Of a DNA stretch of 64,000 nucleotides, positions 10,371-22,400 are shown in pieces. The stretch's first letter is position 1. Each line of letters opens with the position of its first letter. The notes under the pieces are model-generated. The model saw nothing but the letters and a program-made list of their open reading frames with translations, ran no database searches and had not been told where the DNA came from. The position numbers and the translations under genes are program-made. The stretch comes from Arbacia lixula (Eukaryota; Echinodermata; Echinoidea; Arbacioida; Arbaciidae): NCBI GenBank assembly GCA_963669155.1, contig OZ022595.1, forward strand, positions 1,263,001 to 1,327,000, given 5' to 3'.

Positions 10371-11545
10371 TGGTACATGTACAAGCTCTTCGCTTTCATA
10401 CAATTTATCTTGGGTTGGATTGCATCTCGGAAACAGACCAGGTGTTTTTCTTATAAAATATTTGTCCCTCTCAATCCAGGTGTAGTCAATTGTGACCTGC
10501 AAGGATTTTTTACTAGCTAAATTTGAAAAAAACAAAACAAAAAAAAACAGCTTCTAGCCCTGAATACTGCAACTCATATTTTCAGGGTAATAATCAAGCG
10601 CATTAAGTGGTATAAGGAAACAGGTGTATACAAAATAATAGAATAAATATTATTCTTGTTTGTAGCAGTGGTTTTAAATGGATATCTTACATTGTATAAT
10701 CAGAGAAGGTTTTAGCATTTGTCTTTCAGTTTCTTATGGATGATCATTTGCCGCTTTGTATGTTACACCTTGACATTGCTTTAGTGTCTCACAAGTCTCT
10801 TCAAGTGACTCCATCACTCAAAAGATGTGATATGTAAATGGACAGCATTTATTCTGTAGTTTGTCTTTTCTAATGACATTTCATTTAATGTGAAGCACCT
10901 ACTTTTTTGTTTTTGTAGTTTTGTAGTGTTTTGTAGTTCCTCACATATTTTTGTACAGAAAGAGTAGTGTAGTATTGAACACATTAATGCATAGATGTGT
11001 CTGATTTTGTTAAGATTGGTCATGATAAAATGTGGTGTAAGGGTTATTTTCAGTCGTAAATTGTGTGTTCTTTGTTTGAATGGTTTTGCACTGGTATTTA
11101 ATGAGTACTTGTTTATGTACCATATCATATGTGTCTCTTTCTGTATCCCTTTTCTCCATGATTGCTGAAAAAAGGAGTAAGCATAATTATTGACCTATAC
11201 CTGTATGTGAAATGTACATAGATTTGGCGATGTATGTGTCAAAGCGATTGGGCAAGAATATGCCGACTACATTTCTCGATATTGGCTTGTGTGTTGTATA
11301 TAGAACTTAAATTAAAACATATGTGTAGAGTAAGATAGTTGTGTGATCATACAAAAGTGTAATTCATTTTCATCATATATCTGTATGTCTATGTGTGATA
11401 TTTGAGGTTTATGGTTTGCATTGGGGAAAGTTGATCTATTTCTTTCTGTCTTTGTGTATTGATCACGAACGAGCAGAAGGGAGCGGTTTTGTCTGATGCG
11501 CAAAGTAGACGTAGCATTAGACAATGGCATTAGACTCTTTCGATC

Positions 11546-11670
11546 TACAGTTGGGCCTGAGATCAACATCACAGCTGATTGCAATCTATTGCAGTCAGAC
11601 TGCAGTCAATGTAAGGAGCTGATTGCATTTGATTGCAATCACTGCATTTGATCTCAGGCTCCACTGTGTA
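11546..11670. mobile_element. foldback MITE, family B, copy 2
   Basis: Begins tacagttgggcctgagatca and ends with a complementary tgatctcaggctccactgt. Same order of gctgattgcaatc words as copy 1 at 1107. Confidence 0.8.
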
Positions 11671-11979
11671 CAGAAGAACTCATTATGAGAACAATTGCAG
11701 AGCCGTAGTGTAGTAAGAGTAAGTCTCACAGATTTAACAACTCAAGTGCAGCTTGTAGATATTAATGCAAGATACTCCAAATTGCCAAGTCGTAGCAGAA
11801 ATCCGCTATGACTCCTCCTCTCTTTGCGACACACCTAGCTGACTCATTCCATTTTCTGCTTTCCAAGACACGTACATGTTTGTGTATAGTGAATTTATGC
11901 ACTACGTTTCACAAGCCAGCTTAAATTTGTTTTCATTATTTTTCCTAGTGTATATGCCTGTTACTTGTTGGTTTGAGTA

Positions 11980-11984
11980 GGTGT

Positions 11985-12022
<38 letters not shown>
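11980..12022 (+). repeat. (TG)n dinucleotide repeat
   Basis: About 20 gt units with an occasional ta interruption. Confidence 0.9.
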
Positions 12023-12765
12023 ATTAGAGAATCAAAATTGCATTCCATTACCTTAGAGCCATCTGTCGTATAAGTTATATAAAATACATGTATTGTAAGA
12101 GAGAAGCTAAATATCACACTCAACATTTACTTTTTTTGCCTCAAAGCAATAATAGATCAATAATTTGTTCAGATTTTTAGTGTATGTGTAAAGGAAGTTC
12201 AGCTGATAAACATAAATATGAAATAAAACATCAAACCTGTACACTGTATGAGGTTTACAGTACTTCAGAGAATTGCTATGAAATGTTGAAGTGATATGAA
12301 GGATAAAAGATAAATAAACTTATTTATTTTTTGGCTTGTTTGTGTGTTTCCAAACATTGTTATTATTTAGTATGTAATATAAGTCAAGTGTGTACATGTA
12401 CTTCAAAACTGATTGCCTAGCTCGAGTTGATCTTGTCAAATATATGTATACCTGTTCAAGTATTTTACCTGTTCAAATGTATGTTGTGCCTTTGCTTTTT
12501 GTATTGTAATTGCTAGACATAGAAGTCTTTGCCAAACTGACGATAACTGAAACAACAACGCGACCCAAAATAAATAAGTGATGGACCTGTTTGTACAGTG
12601 TAATAGCAGTAAGAACATATAAAATATAAGCTGTATGACAGCGTATATATCATGTTAAACCTAAGAGCTGTAGTTATTCTTTTAAGTTGTACTTTTTTCA
12701 TATTAAAACTTGTTTTAAAAAAAGTTGCAACATTTTAATTTTTTTTTTTTTGTCTTTCTTTTCCT

Positions 12766-12862
12766 GTGATCGATTTTCGTCAAACCTGCATTAATATGTT
12801 TCTTTCATGTGTCTGCTTTTATTGAAACCAGCTTATCTTCGGGGTGAATTATCCATTGAAGT
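12766..12862. mobile_element. TTAA MITE, family A, right-end fragment
   Basis: Carries gatttt.gtcaaacct, atgtttctttcatgtgtctgc and ttttattgaaacc as in the right half of the other copies, ending ggggtgaattatccattgaag. Confidence 0.7.
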
Positions 12863-14850
12863 AGAGAAAAAAAAGACAGCTGAGAGTTTAATTAGTTGTT
12901 ATGGACCAGGCTCCAAAAATATGTGGTTTTGGTTATAACTTATACAAGGGCAGAGTTTTTTTCTCTGAATAATAGAAAATTAACAATGGAACAGGAGGGA
13001 AGAGAAAATATGGAAAATGAGAGAGACATAATAAGATGGAACAATATTATGGAAATTGAGTCTAATCTAGAAAAGGAGTGAGAGGGAGGTGTGTGCGTAC
13101 ATGTAAGAGTAACAGCAGAAAGAGTTTGGGGAAAGGAGAACTAGCAAGAGATGGTTTTGAAAATAGGAAGAAAACGGGGGGAGGTATGAGATATAAAAGT
13201 GTCCTTTATGTGGATTCGATGTACTATATGTACAAACAAGCGGACTGCAAAGATGGCGATATTTGTTCTGATAAAGTGTTACTCTAAAAATACAGATTCT
13301 TTCTGACTCTGTCAGACAAAATAGCATGGACATATGACAAATATTTTAGATTTGCACCTCATAAATATTTATTAGCCTCTTGACATATACATAATTTTCT
13401 GCACCATTAGTAGCACAAATACAACTACTACCCACAAGTAACTATCAAGGCATACACGCTACACAGAAGAAGACGCTTTGATAGAGCATGCTGGCTCACA
13501 ATCGAAGACTGCAGATACACAAATAAAGTCAGATTAAACAAAGAAAAGTTCACATCCAGAATAGCCCAACAGGAGAAATAAATATGTGCAAAAATAAACA
13601 TGTGCACATTTGGTAATCAATGATCATGTGGAAACTGCATACAAATGTTAATGAGAAATCATACAATATTTACGATGTACATTACTGTATAGTAGTTGTC
13701 TCACAGTGGAAGTTTCCCTGTTTTACACAGAGGTATGGATTCATTTTCCTCTTTCTGAACATATTCCTCCTCATTGAGGCTAGTATGTAGCGAAAATGAA
13801 ATAAACAGGTTTCAAGAATTGCACATGGAATGTTTACTCTTCTACACAATGACTACATGATCAAAAGATATCAAGTACTACAGAAAATATTCACATCATA
13901 CAACCATTCACACTAATATGATATATCTGTTTCTCTATTTACAGGGATAATTTTGCATGAAAATTGTGTTTATCTTCACTCCTCTGAACTTCATCATGTT
14001 GGAATTTCAATCAGATCCTATTTCTCAAGCTACATGTTGAGTAGCTACTGTAATTCTCCAAACACATTCAATTACTTACAATAAACATGTATGATACTTC
14101 ATGAGCAAGAAGTTTTTAAAGCATTTGCTCAGTTGTTAATTGAGCTTCGTGCCCCCTTTTAAAGAATTACAGTTTATCAATTACATTCTGATATAACATG
14201 CTACTTTACATTACATTGAATTACATTACATTCAAGATATATCCCTGTATACCCCGTTCAAGTCCTTGCTTGCAGGATTTACTATTGTTATTGTCATTGT
14301 AAGATTACATAATGTCTCATTATATAGAATATATATAAATATATATATATTTGTTTGTATGGCAAATTTGATTTTGAAGGAAGAGATAAAATGTTTCAAA
14401 TTGAATGAAATCATTCATTTTAATTAAAATGAGGAAAATTCCATAAAAAAATGTGAAAACAATTAATATCTTCAAGACTTTAGATACAAAACCTGAAATA
14501 TGATGGAGAAAATTACATGAAATCCACCCAATACATCACAGAAATACAGTCAGATAGAAAGAGACCTGAAATACAGGGTATGATCAAGAAATTATACAAA
14601 ATACTTCCGCTATATCACAGAAAGACTGATAAACATGGTTAATACAGTGCATATAAACCCTAATCTTAACCCTGAGCACACTATCTAAATCTGACACTAC
14701 ATGTACTTGCATACTTCTTTCAATATGTCAATGTTGTTATTAACAGTAAGGTAGCCCTAGGACACAAGTCATGAAACTCGGCAGAAATCAGGGGTATATC
14801 CTAATCATACACATTGATGGAATCTCAGTCATATCTTCACGAAATTTTGC

Positions 14851-15020
14851 AGGGCCATGTTACATATAGGTTTTCAATCATTGTAACTCGCCACTAACTG
14901 TAACTACCATGACAACAGCCAATGACCTACCAATATTCCACCTGTTGCCATGCTAGTTACTATTAATGATACATTAAATTACAATAACTGAAAACCTATA
15001 TGCAACATGGCCCTCCAAAT
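14851..15020. mobile_element. foldback MITE, family E
   Basis: Left gggccatgttacatataggt and right acctatatgcaacatggccc pair, with ttcaat.attgtaac words inside. A truncated relative is at 32400-32543. Confidence 0.8.
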
Positions 15021-15842
15021 AGAAAACAAAATCTTGTTTGTATTTGAATCCCCACATTTTGCAGTGACCAGTCTACATTCATAGACAGACTATCCTATTC
15101 ACAGCATAACTTTTTGAGTCAGTTACAGCATTGACAAATACCATGGGCACGGAGAGTTCATCCGCCAAGGAACACAAAAAAATATATATTCTCTCTTACG
15201 TTGTAGCTCATCTTGACTTGTAGTTTTAAAAATCTATATTTTACTTCAGGAAAATTTGTCCACCCGACAAATAGAAAACTTCCCAGCATGCACTGCTCGC
15301 ACCAACACCTCATTGTAGTGCGTAGAGGCATGATATGCGCAGTGTTGTATATCTGGCCTCTGAGAATCGCTGAGTTTTGGTCAACACAACCAAAACTCGG
15401 TTGATTACCAGCCCCAAGTCTTTACCACTACTACTACCCCTTATATTTAATTTCAATGACTACAAATTCCTTTTTTAAAGACATTTTAAGCATGAACCCA
15501 GGAGTAGTAAGGATAATGAGCACCATCCTGTAAATTATATGAGAAACAAGTCAGACAAAAATCTTGGAACCAGAAGAATTTCAATCTGCAATCTACTGCT
15601 TATCGGGCAGCGACTTAACCACGTAAGCTTTTTCTAGTCAACTAATTCTTACTTCAAGATATTTCTTGTTAGTATTATGACAAAAAAAATCAAACAGACA
15701 CTGTGCACACACTACACTGTGCAATAAACATTCATACAAAAATAAGAGTCTACCGTTTGTGTAACATTTCCTGATCTATACTTCAGCTCTCTCTGTTTTT
15801 TCAGTTCTTTTATTGTGCACTCTCATCACATGAAACAAGTTT

Positions 15843-15975
15843 TAAAGGGCATATACTGTACTGGAAAGGCAAAAAAGCCTTAAAAGTGTCATTGTTAGCA
15901 ATGTTCTTGCCAATGGTCTTCAATTCATGTATTGTCTATTTTAGAAGCTTACTGAAAGTTATTTGCCCTCAAATC
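15843..15975. mobile_element. half copy of the family F MITE
   Basis: Carries aaagggcatatactgtact, ggcaaaaaagcctt, tcttgccaatggtctt, attgtctattttagaa and tttgccctcaaat, as in the complete copy at 50737-50995. Confidence 0.65.
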
Positions 15976-17021
15976 CTACCCTTAGTCCTTTATAAATAAT
16001 GCATTTTATTTTATAGAAAAAAAACCTGTGTGTGACATTTTCAATTCTATTTGTAATACAAATATAATGGTCAAGTTCATGCCAATGGTCTTAAAACAAA
16101 ATAAAACTCTAGGGAAAGCAAATTGGCAAATGAAACATACCATGGATTAACAATATACTATCATACAATATGAATAAAATAGCTTTTAACCATTTATGTG
16201 CTGAAAAAACTGCTACCTCATGTGATGTTTGCATAGGCCGCAAAACTGCATCAACGGTGCCTAGATAACAACAAAGGAACCCTTGATGCGAGACGGAACA
16301 TGAGGTTCAAAAATAACGTTCTCCTGGAAAATGCATCGACGTAATTTCCTTCTCCATATCGCTTCACACTAATATTGCGCACAGAACATTTTTGCAAGGA
16401 AGATAGTAACGTATGTAAAGACATTTGTATGGCTAGTGGCCTGTCCTCCAGGCTGTGGGGCATTTTTATTTCAAACTACAATATTCAATACACAGGTCTG
16501 GCTGTAGTAGACTAATTATTCTCAATTCCTTCTCCGGCGCACACAAAATGGACTGAGAAAAGAGGAGAACGATACAGTGACTAGTCTTAGAGTGCTAGAC
16601 TCTATTTATCACTTGGGATCAAAAATGTCTGAATGCCTGGATGCAAGGCTATATATGTTGTGGAAGATAAGGCAAATTTTCTTACAAGACATTCTGAGAG
16701 GCAAGAAGTAACAAGCATCAGTATGCTTTGAGGCCACCTTTTGTTTCATTATAGGCACATTTCTACAAGCCAACGTTGGATCAAGTTTTTTATTACAAAC
16801 CTTCGGTTCTGTCATCAAAGTACTGATACATGACGGAACCACCTTCCTTGTACTGCATCAATAAACTTATCTTCTAATTGTACACAACTTGTACATTTAT
16901 GATTTAATGGGTTTTTTTTATAGATTTTTCTAGACATCATTAACAGAGGTACAGTGGAAGCTGACTAAAACTTTTAAAATATCTGACTTGAGTATTCCAT
17001 GAACATGTATAGTGTTGCATT

Positions 17022-17330
17022 GATCGAGATTAGACAATATCTAGCTTGTGCATTGGATGAACATGCAATGGTCTTGATTTGATCTAGATTAGACAATATC
17101 TAGCTTGTGCATTGTATGAACATGCAATGGTCTTGATTTGATCTAGATTAGACAATATCTAGCTTGTGCATTGGATGAACACGTAATGGTCTTGGTTTGA
17201 TCTAGATTAGACAATATCTAGGTTGTGCATTGTATGAACATGCAATGGTCTTGATTTGATCTAGATTAGACAATATCTAGCTTGTGCATCGCATGGATGC
17301 ATGTATGGTCTTGCTTTGATCTCCATCACA
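17022..17330 (+). repeat. 59-bp minisatellite, 5 units
   Basis: gatctagattagacaatatc begins units at 17022 (variant), 17081, 17140, 17199 and 17258. The reverse complement of the same unit is recognisable at 39.9-40.6 kb. Confidence 0.93.
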
Positions 17331-17681
17331 CACGTTTTAGTAGGGCTCCACTGTGCCTGCAAGCATACCGTAATCAACTAAACAGTTGAGAGTTTAAATC
17401 ATAACACACATGTACACGACAATAAGAGGAAGTAATAAAAATGATATGTCATAAAATACACTTTCTGATATAATACTAAGCAAGACGCTATGTGTACAAA
17501 CAATGTTATGCAATATGTAAAAACACACTAGAGTACATCATTACTTAAATTAAATCTTAAATCTTAAATCAAATCAAAATTCATAAAGAAATAAATTTAG
17601 ATCTGTAAGAGTTTCTAGACACAAATATTGCAATAAATGATACATACTGTACAATTCACATTTCAAACAAAGTACACTCTA

Positions 17682-17834
17682 CTGATAATCGTTTGTCTCG
17701 CAATGTAAGGTAAATGGAGTCTAAAAGATAACGACGTTTCGTGCGCCACTGCAACACTTCGTCTCAGTGGCGCACGAAACGTCGTTATCTTTTAGACTCC
17801 GTTTACCTTACATTGCGAGACAAACGATTATCAG
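17682..17834. mobile_element. nearly perfect 150-bp foldback (hairpin)
   Basis: About 69-base arms from ctgataatcgtttgtctcgc to cgtttcgtgcgccactg and the exact complement from cagtggcgcacgaaacg to gcgagacaaacgattatcag. One mismatch noticed (taaatgg/taaacgg). Loop of about a dozen bases. Arm identity this high implies a young insertion or a structure kept identical. Confidence 0.92.
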
Positions 17835-18464
17835 AAGCCATTTATCCGCAATGAGTAACATATTTAGCAATAAGGTACATTCTATCTAAAAAATATGAGA
17901 TTCTCATAAGCTGTAAACATGTAATTGATAAAATAATAATAAACATTTACAAAATATAGACTCTCCTTCACGTATGACTGGAGTAAAAATGAGAAACGCA
18001 GTAACCAAAAGAGTGCAGGTTTAACCTAGACTCTGTAACCTACAGTATGATATGTGCAGAGAAACTCCAGTGAATATATTTGGCAAATTTATGATCAATA
18101 TTACAAATACTACAACACAGAAGAATTAAGTAGATCCAAATTAAAGGAATAAGCCAAAAAGTAATTTAATAAACAAGTTACACAATTTCTTCATCGTTTG
18201 TTGACAGCAAAAAGATATTCAGACTAATATCTTAAGGATTAGCATGTCACGTTGTAATGTAGCAATATTGAGATCAAGCGACAATGTACATACACTTGAT
18301 TTTTTTTAAATACAAAAAAAAACATGTGTGATGTTTGCATATGTTGTTGTAATGAGTAAAAGCAAATGCATATAAGTGGATGAACTCAAAGGTGATAGGA
18401 GTGATCCAGATAGTTAGATCAGTGTGTTGGCAAGCAGCCTAGAAGTCAATCTGTGGGAAGGGGA

Positions 18465-18530
18465 GAGGGAGGGGTGGGGCAGGGGCAGTTGCAGGGGGGG
18501 GGGCAGGGGGGAAGGGGGCGGGAGAGATAT
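18465..18530 (+). repeat. G-rich tract
   Basis: Runs of seven to nine G separated by gca and gaa. Several G-triplets close together could form G-quadruplexes. Confidence 0.7.
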
Positions 18531-18686
18531 ATGATGCCAGTATCCACTACGCATCAATAAGATTTCAGTATTGCATCTGTAGTTGATCTTGCATATACAA
18601 GTTATACCATTGTATCAACATTTGGCACCCAGAGACTGCAGAACCTGACTATTGGTTTGCTTCATCCGAAGAATGATGGGTGAGGG

Positions 18687-18687
<1 letters not shown>

Positions 18688-18743
<56 letters not shown>

Positions 18744-18980
18744 GAGAGAGAGAAAAGAGATGAAACATAATGAAAAGAGGAAAAGGAGGAAGAGAGGAGG
18801 GATAGGGGAGAGATAGATAAGATAGGAATAGAGACGTAAACAGACAGATAGAGGGGAGATAACGAGAGAGATAAAGAGAGATAAAAAGAGATAAAGAGAG
18901 AAAGATAAAGAGATAGAGAGAGAGAAAGAGATAGAGAGAGGAGAAAGAGAGGAGAGGAAGAAATAGATAGAGATAGAGAT

Positions 18981-19035
<55 letters not shown>

Positions 19036-19078
19036 GGGGAGGGGGAGGGAGAGGGAGAGGGAGAGGGAGAGAGAGCAA
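18688..19078 (+). repeat. (GA)n / polypurine microsatellite
   Basis: Long pure ga runs at both ends and gata/gaga mixtures between. Minus-strand ORFs here are serine/leucine low-complexity. Confidence 0.93.
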
Positions 19079-19292
19079 AATTAAAGATAAAAATACAGAG
19101 AAATACATCTACAGAAAGAGAGAGAGGAGAAAGAAAAGTAGAGAACGTCAAAGAGAGAGACCCATACACACAATGAGATTGCAACAGAAAGAATCGGAGA
19201 GATTAATCCCTCAGGTTGCAAACAAAGTCTAGGGCTACTATTAGATTTACATGTATTACATATGTCAACATTCACCAATGGCACTTCAATGG

Positions 19293-19493
19293 TTACTGAG
19301 TTGTGTCTTCCAAACTGCGATACCCGCCGGCAGTCCCTCCATCATCAAACTCCCCGCTGGACACGAGCCCGGCTGTGTCGCTGAGCTGCACGTCAGGCGA
19401 GGGCGGTGTGACATAGACATAGCACCACGCCATGCCCGAGAAGATGAGGATCACAAACCCCATCAGGCCCGCAAAGACAAAGAACTCAATTGC
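19293..19493 (-). CDS. transporter exon 19, last helix and C-tail
   Basis: Reads AIEFFVFAGLMGFVILIFSG, then an acidic/serine tail ending YRSLEDTTQ and TAA (19295-19293). Acceptor ccctgtcag. 66 codons plus stop. Confidence 0.95.
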   Translation of the reverse strand, partial: AIEFFVFAGLMGFVILIFSGMAWCYVYVTPPSPDVQLSDTAGLVSSGEFDDGGTAGGYRSLEDTTQ

Positions 19494-22400
19494 CTGACAG
19501 GGGGAATATGATGAAGGAAGATCACAAGAAAAGCCAATGAATTATGTGACGATAAAGCACTCAACTCTCAAGCTAGGGGTAAAGCTGTGTTTATACAGTG
19601 CCCAACAAACAGGCTGTGTATTACATCACGTTTTTTAAAGATCAGAATAAACATATCTAATGATGAGAAGCTCCCTCTTTCTCTCAAGAAACAGATTTTC
19701 AACCAATGCATCATACCTGTGCTCTCTTATGGAGCAGAAACATGGACCACAACTAAGAGACTGGAGAGAAAACTTCGAGTAACCGAAAGGGCTATGGAAA
19801 GAATTATGATCGGTGTTACAAAGAGGGACAAAGTTAGAAACCAGGATTTGAGAAAGAAAACTAAAGTATGGGACATAGTACAGGAAATTAAATCAAAGAA
19901 ATGGAGGTGGGCTGGTCATCTGGCCAGTAGGAAAGATGAGAGATGGACACATAAATTACCCATCTGGACCCCCAGAGCTAACACCAGAAGAAGAGGCAGA
20001 CAAATGGAGGTGGATTGACGATATTAGAGAATATGGTAGTGTGACATGGAAACGAGCGGCACAAGATAGATCTAAATGGAAAAATGATGAGGAGGCCTTT
20101 CTTCAGCAGTGGAGAGAAAAAGGCTAGATAGAAATGAAATCATCCTTTATGCAAGCACCAGGAAGAGCTTCCTTACAGGAAGACAGTTATTTGACACATG
20201 CAATGCTATCCAAACCTCTAAGCATTTATTAGGAGACATTAAAATCCTTAACATCATTTTGATGGTACAGTCAACTCTTCTGATTAATGAGAAAGTAAGA
20301 CTCACCTGACTTTCGATGAATCTTGATTCTGCGACGATGACCACCACAAGATTGCCAAAGGTGACTGTCAGCAGCCAGGCAGCTTGCACACAGGACTTCA
20401 TACTAGCTGGTGCCTGGATGTACAACAAGAGAAAAACATCACAGTCAGTCAAATATGGCAATTACTGTGCTTTCATATAATGATAATAAGATTGTTGATA
20501 TCCGCACCGTCATGGTCTTCCAAAGGATTCATGTTGTGTTACAATAAGACAAGTGATGGTACATTAAAACATATATAAATGAGACTGGCAAAAAATGAAC
20601 TCACATTGAGAGGTATACATGTATATATATTATGTTTTACCTTAAAGGAGGTAAAAAGAGGGAAGACAAATAAAAAGAGAAGAGACTTAAAGTACTCAGG
20701 CAAGATCAGATTTCAACTTTAGCTGATGGGTATCAAAATCACTTAGAATCTGATTTAGCACAAGAACAGGTCACCAGTCATGCGTGAAGTTGTTCTTAGC
20801 TTGCAAACAGCTTGGTGAAACACCCCCAGTGCCATGTTGCATAAAACTTACCATTGATAGTAACTTTGCTACGAATGGCAACTTCTATAGAAACCTTGAA
20901 TTTGATTGGATGTCAAGCAATGACACCATGGTAGTTACCATTGATGGCAGAGTTACTATCAATGGTAAGTTTTATACAACGGGGTCCAGGTATGTGGCTT
21001 TCGTACCTGTGAGTATGAGAACTCCAGGCCGGTGATGGAGAAGAGGATTTCTCCGCAGGTGATGATGAGATACTGGGGCACCTGGAGCAGAATGGACACA
21101 CTGTTGGGCTCCACCTCATGGTGGGTTACCACCACCTATGGAGGAGAGAGAGGGGGGGAGAGACAATAATTTTTCAATTTATTATCTTCAATTTATTCAT
21201 CATTATTTTTAAAAAATATATATATATATATATAGGATAGGATAATGGTGGGGGACAGACAACAACCATTCAGAGGAGGGGGGGGGGTTGAGGGAGAGAG
21301 AGGAGGGGTGGGGGAGAGGAGGGTTTTGTGGGAGAGAGAGAGAAAGGAGGGGTGGGGGAGGGGGAGAGGAGAGGTGGGGGGAGAGGAGGGTTTTGAGGGA
21401 GAGAGAGAGGAGGTGTGGGGGAGGGGCAGGGCAGAGAGAAGAGGGGTAGGGGGTAGAGAGAAGGGGTGGGGGACAATCATTCATCATGATCTGCGTACAA
21501 TTTATGAATCATTAACTTTTTGAAATACATATTGTACAGAATAATGGAGGGGGGAACTATTCATTGGGAGCTACCTCCAATTTAATAATCATAAGTTGAA
21601 AACAAAATTGTAAAGGAGAGTGATATAAGATAATGAAGGTGGAGGGGTGGGGGAGGAGGGAGAGGAGAGGTGAGAGAGAAGAGAGGTGGGGAGGGGGAGG
21701 AGAGGTGGGGGTGGGAGAGAAGGGATGGGGGAAAGAGGAGCATTGGTGGAGAGGAGGGGGTTGAAGGGGAGGGAGAGAAGAGAGGTGAGGGTGGAGAAGA
21801 GGGGTGGGGAGAGGAGGATTGGAGGGAGAGATGTGGGGTGTGGGAGAGAGAGATAGGAGGGATGGGGGAGGATGGGGAGTGGGGGGTGAGTGCTTACCGG
21901 CTCTGGGTCTGTTAAATTCCCAGGTTGTATGATCAGCCGGTAGATACCACCCATTTCAACATCCACATTCCCCAGTAGCTTGCTAGTGTTTTCTTTCGAT
22001 GTTGAATACACTTCATATCTAGGGAAGAAATGGACAAGATAAGCCATCAAACAACAAACTCTCAGACTGGATTACGAACAACATACTACTGCACTATTGA
22101 AAGGGCTTTCTGGGGTGATGTCAATAAACCATTTTCATCATGTATGCAAATTTTATGCACCTCTTTCAAACAATACATTTCTAATGGAGCTCCCAAAGCT
22201 TGTCTGAGGTTTGTCCGAGTAGCAACAATTAATAGATTCGAAGTGCGTTCCACGCTTTGACACCGACTCACTAGATACAGGTAAATGTAATAAGCATTAC
22301 CACACAGGTGGGGGGAAAGTTGTGAATACATAACGAAGACAGTTTATTAGAAAATACACTTCAGGCAAATATCCAGTAGTAAAGGCATTTCAATCATGTC

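Larger units (their letters stand above)
9093..13330 (+). other. helicase 3' UTR / convergent intergenic region
   Basis: No exon with coding character was found. The region holds a foldback element, a dead reverse-transcriptase fragment, a (TG)n run and a family A fragment. Possible + strand polyadenylation signals include aataaa near 12219 and 12313. None can be assigned from sequence alone. Confidence 0.5.
13331..19292 (-). other. transporter 3' UTR / intergenic
   Basis: No coding exon was recognised. AT-rich sequence with the repeats listed separately. A minus-strand aataaa lies at about 13364-13369 and others are scattered (for example near 15810), so a long 3' UTR is possible but unproven. 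Confidence 0.45.

Noticed and set aside
18615-19284. 189- and 148-codon minus-strand ORFs
   Set aside because: Translation of (GA)n into serine/leucine repeats.
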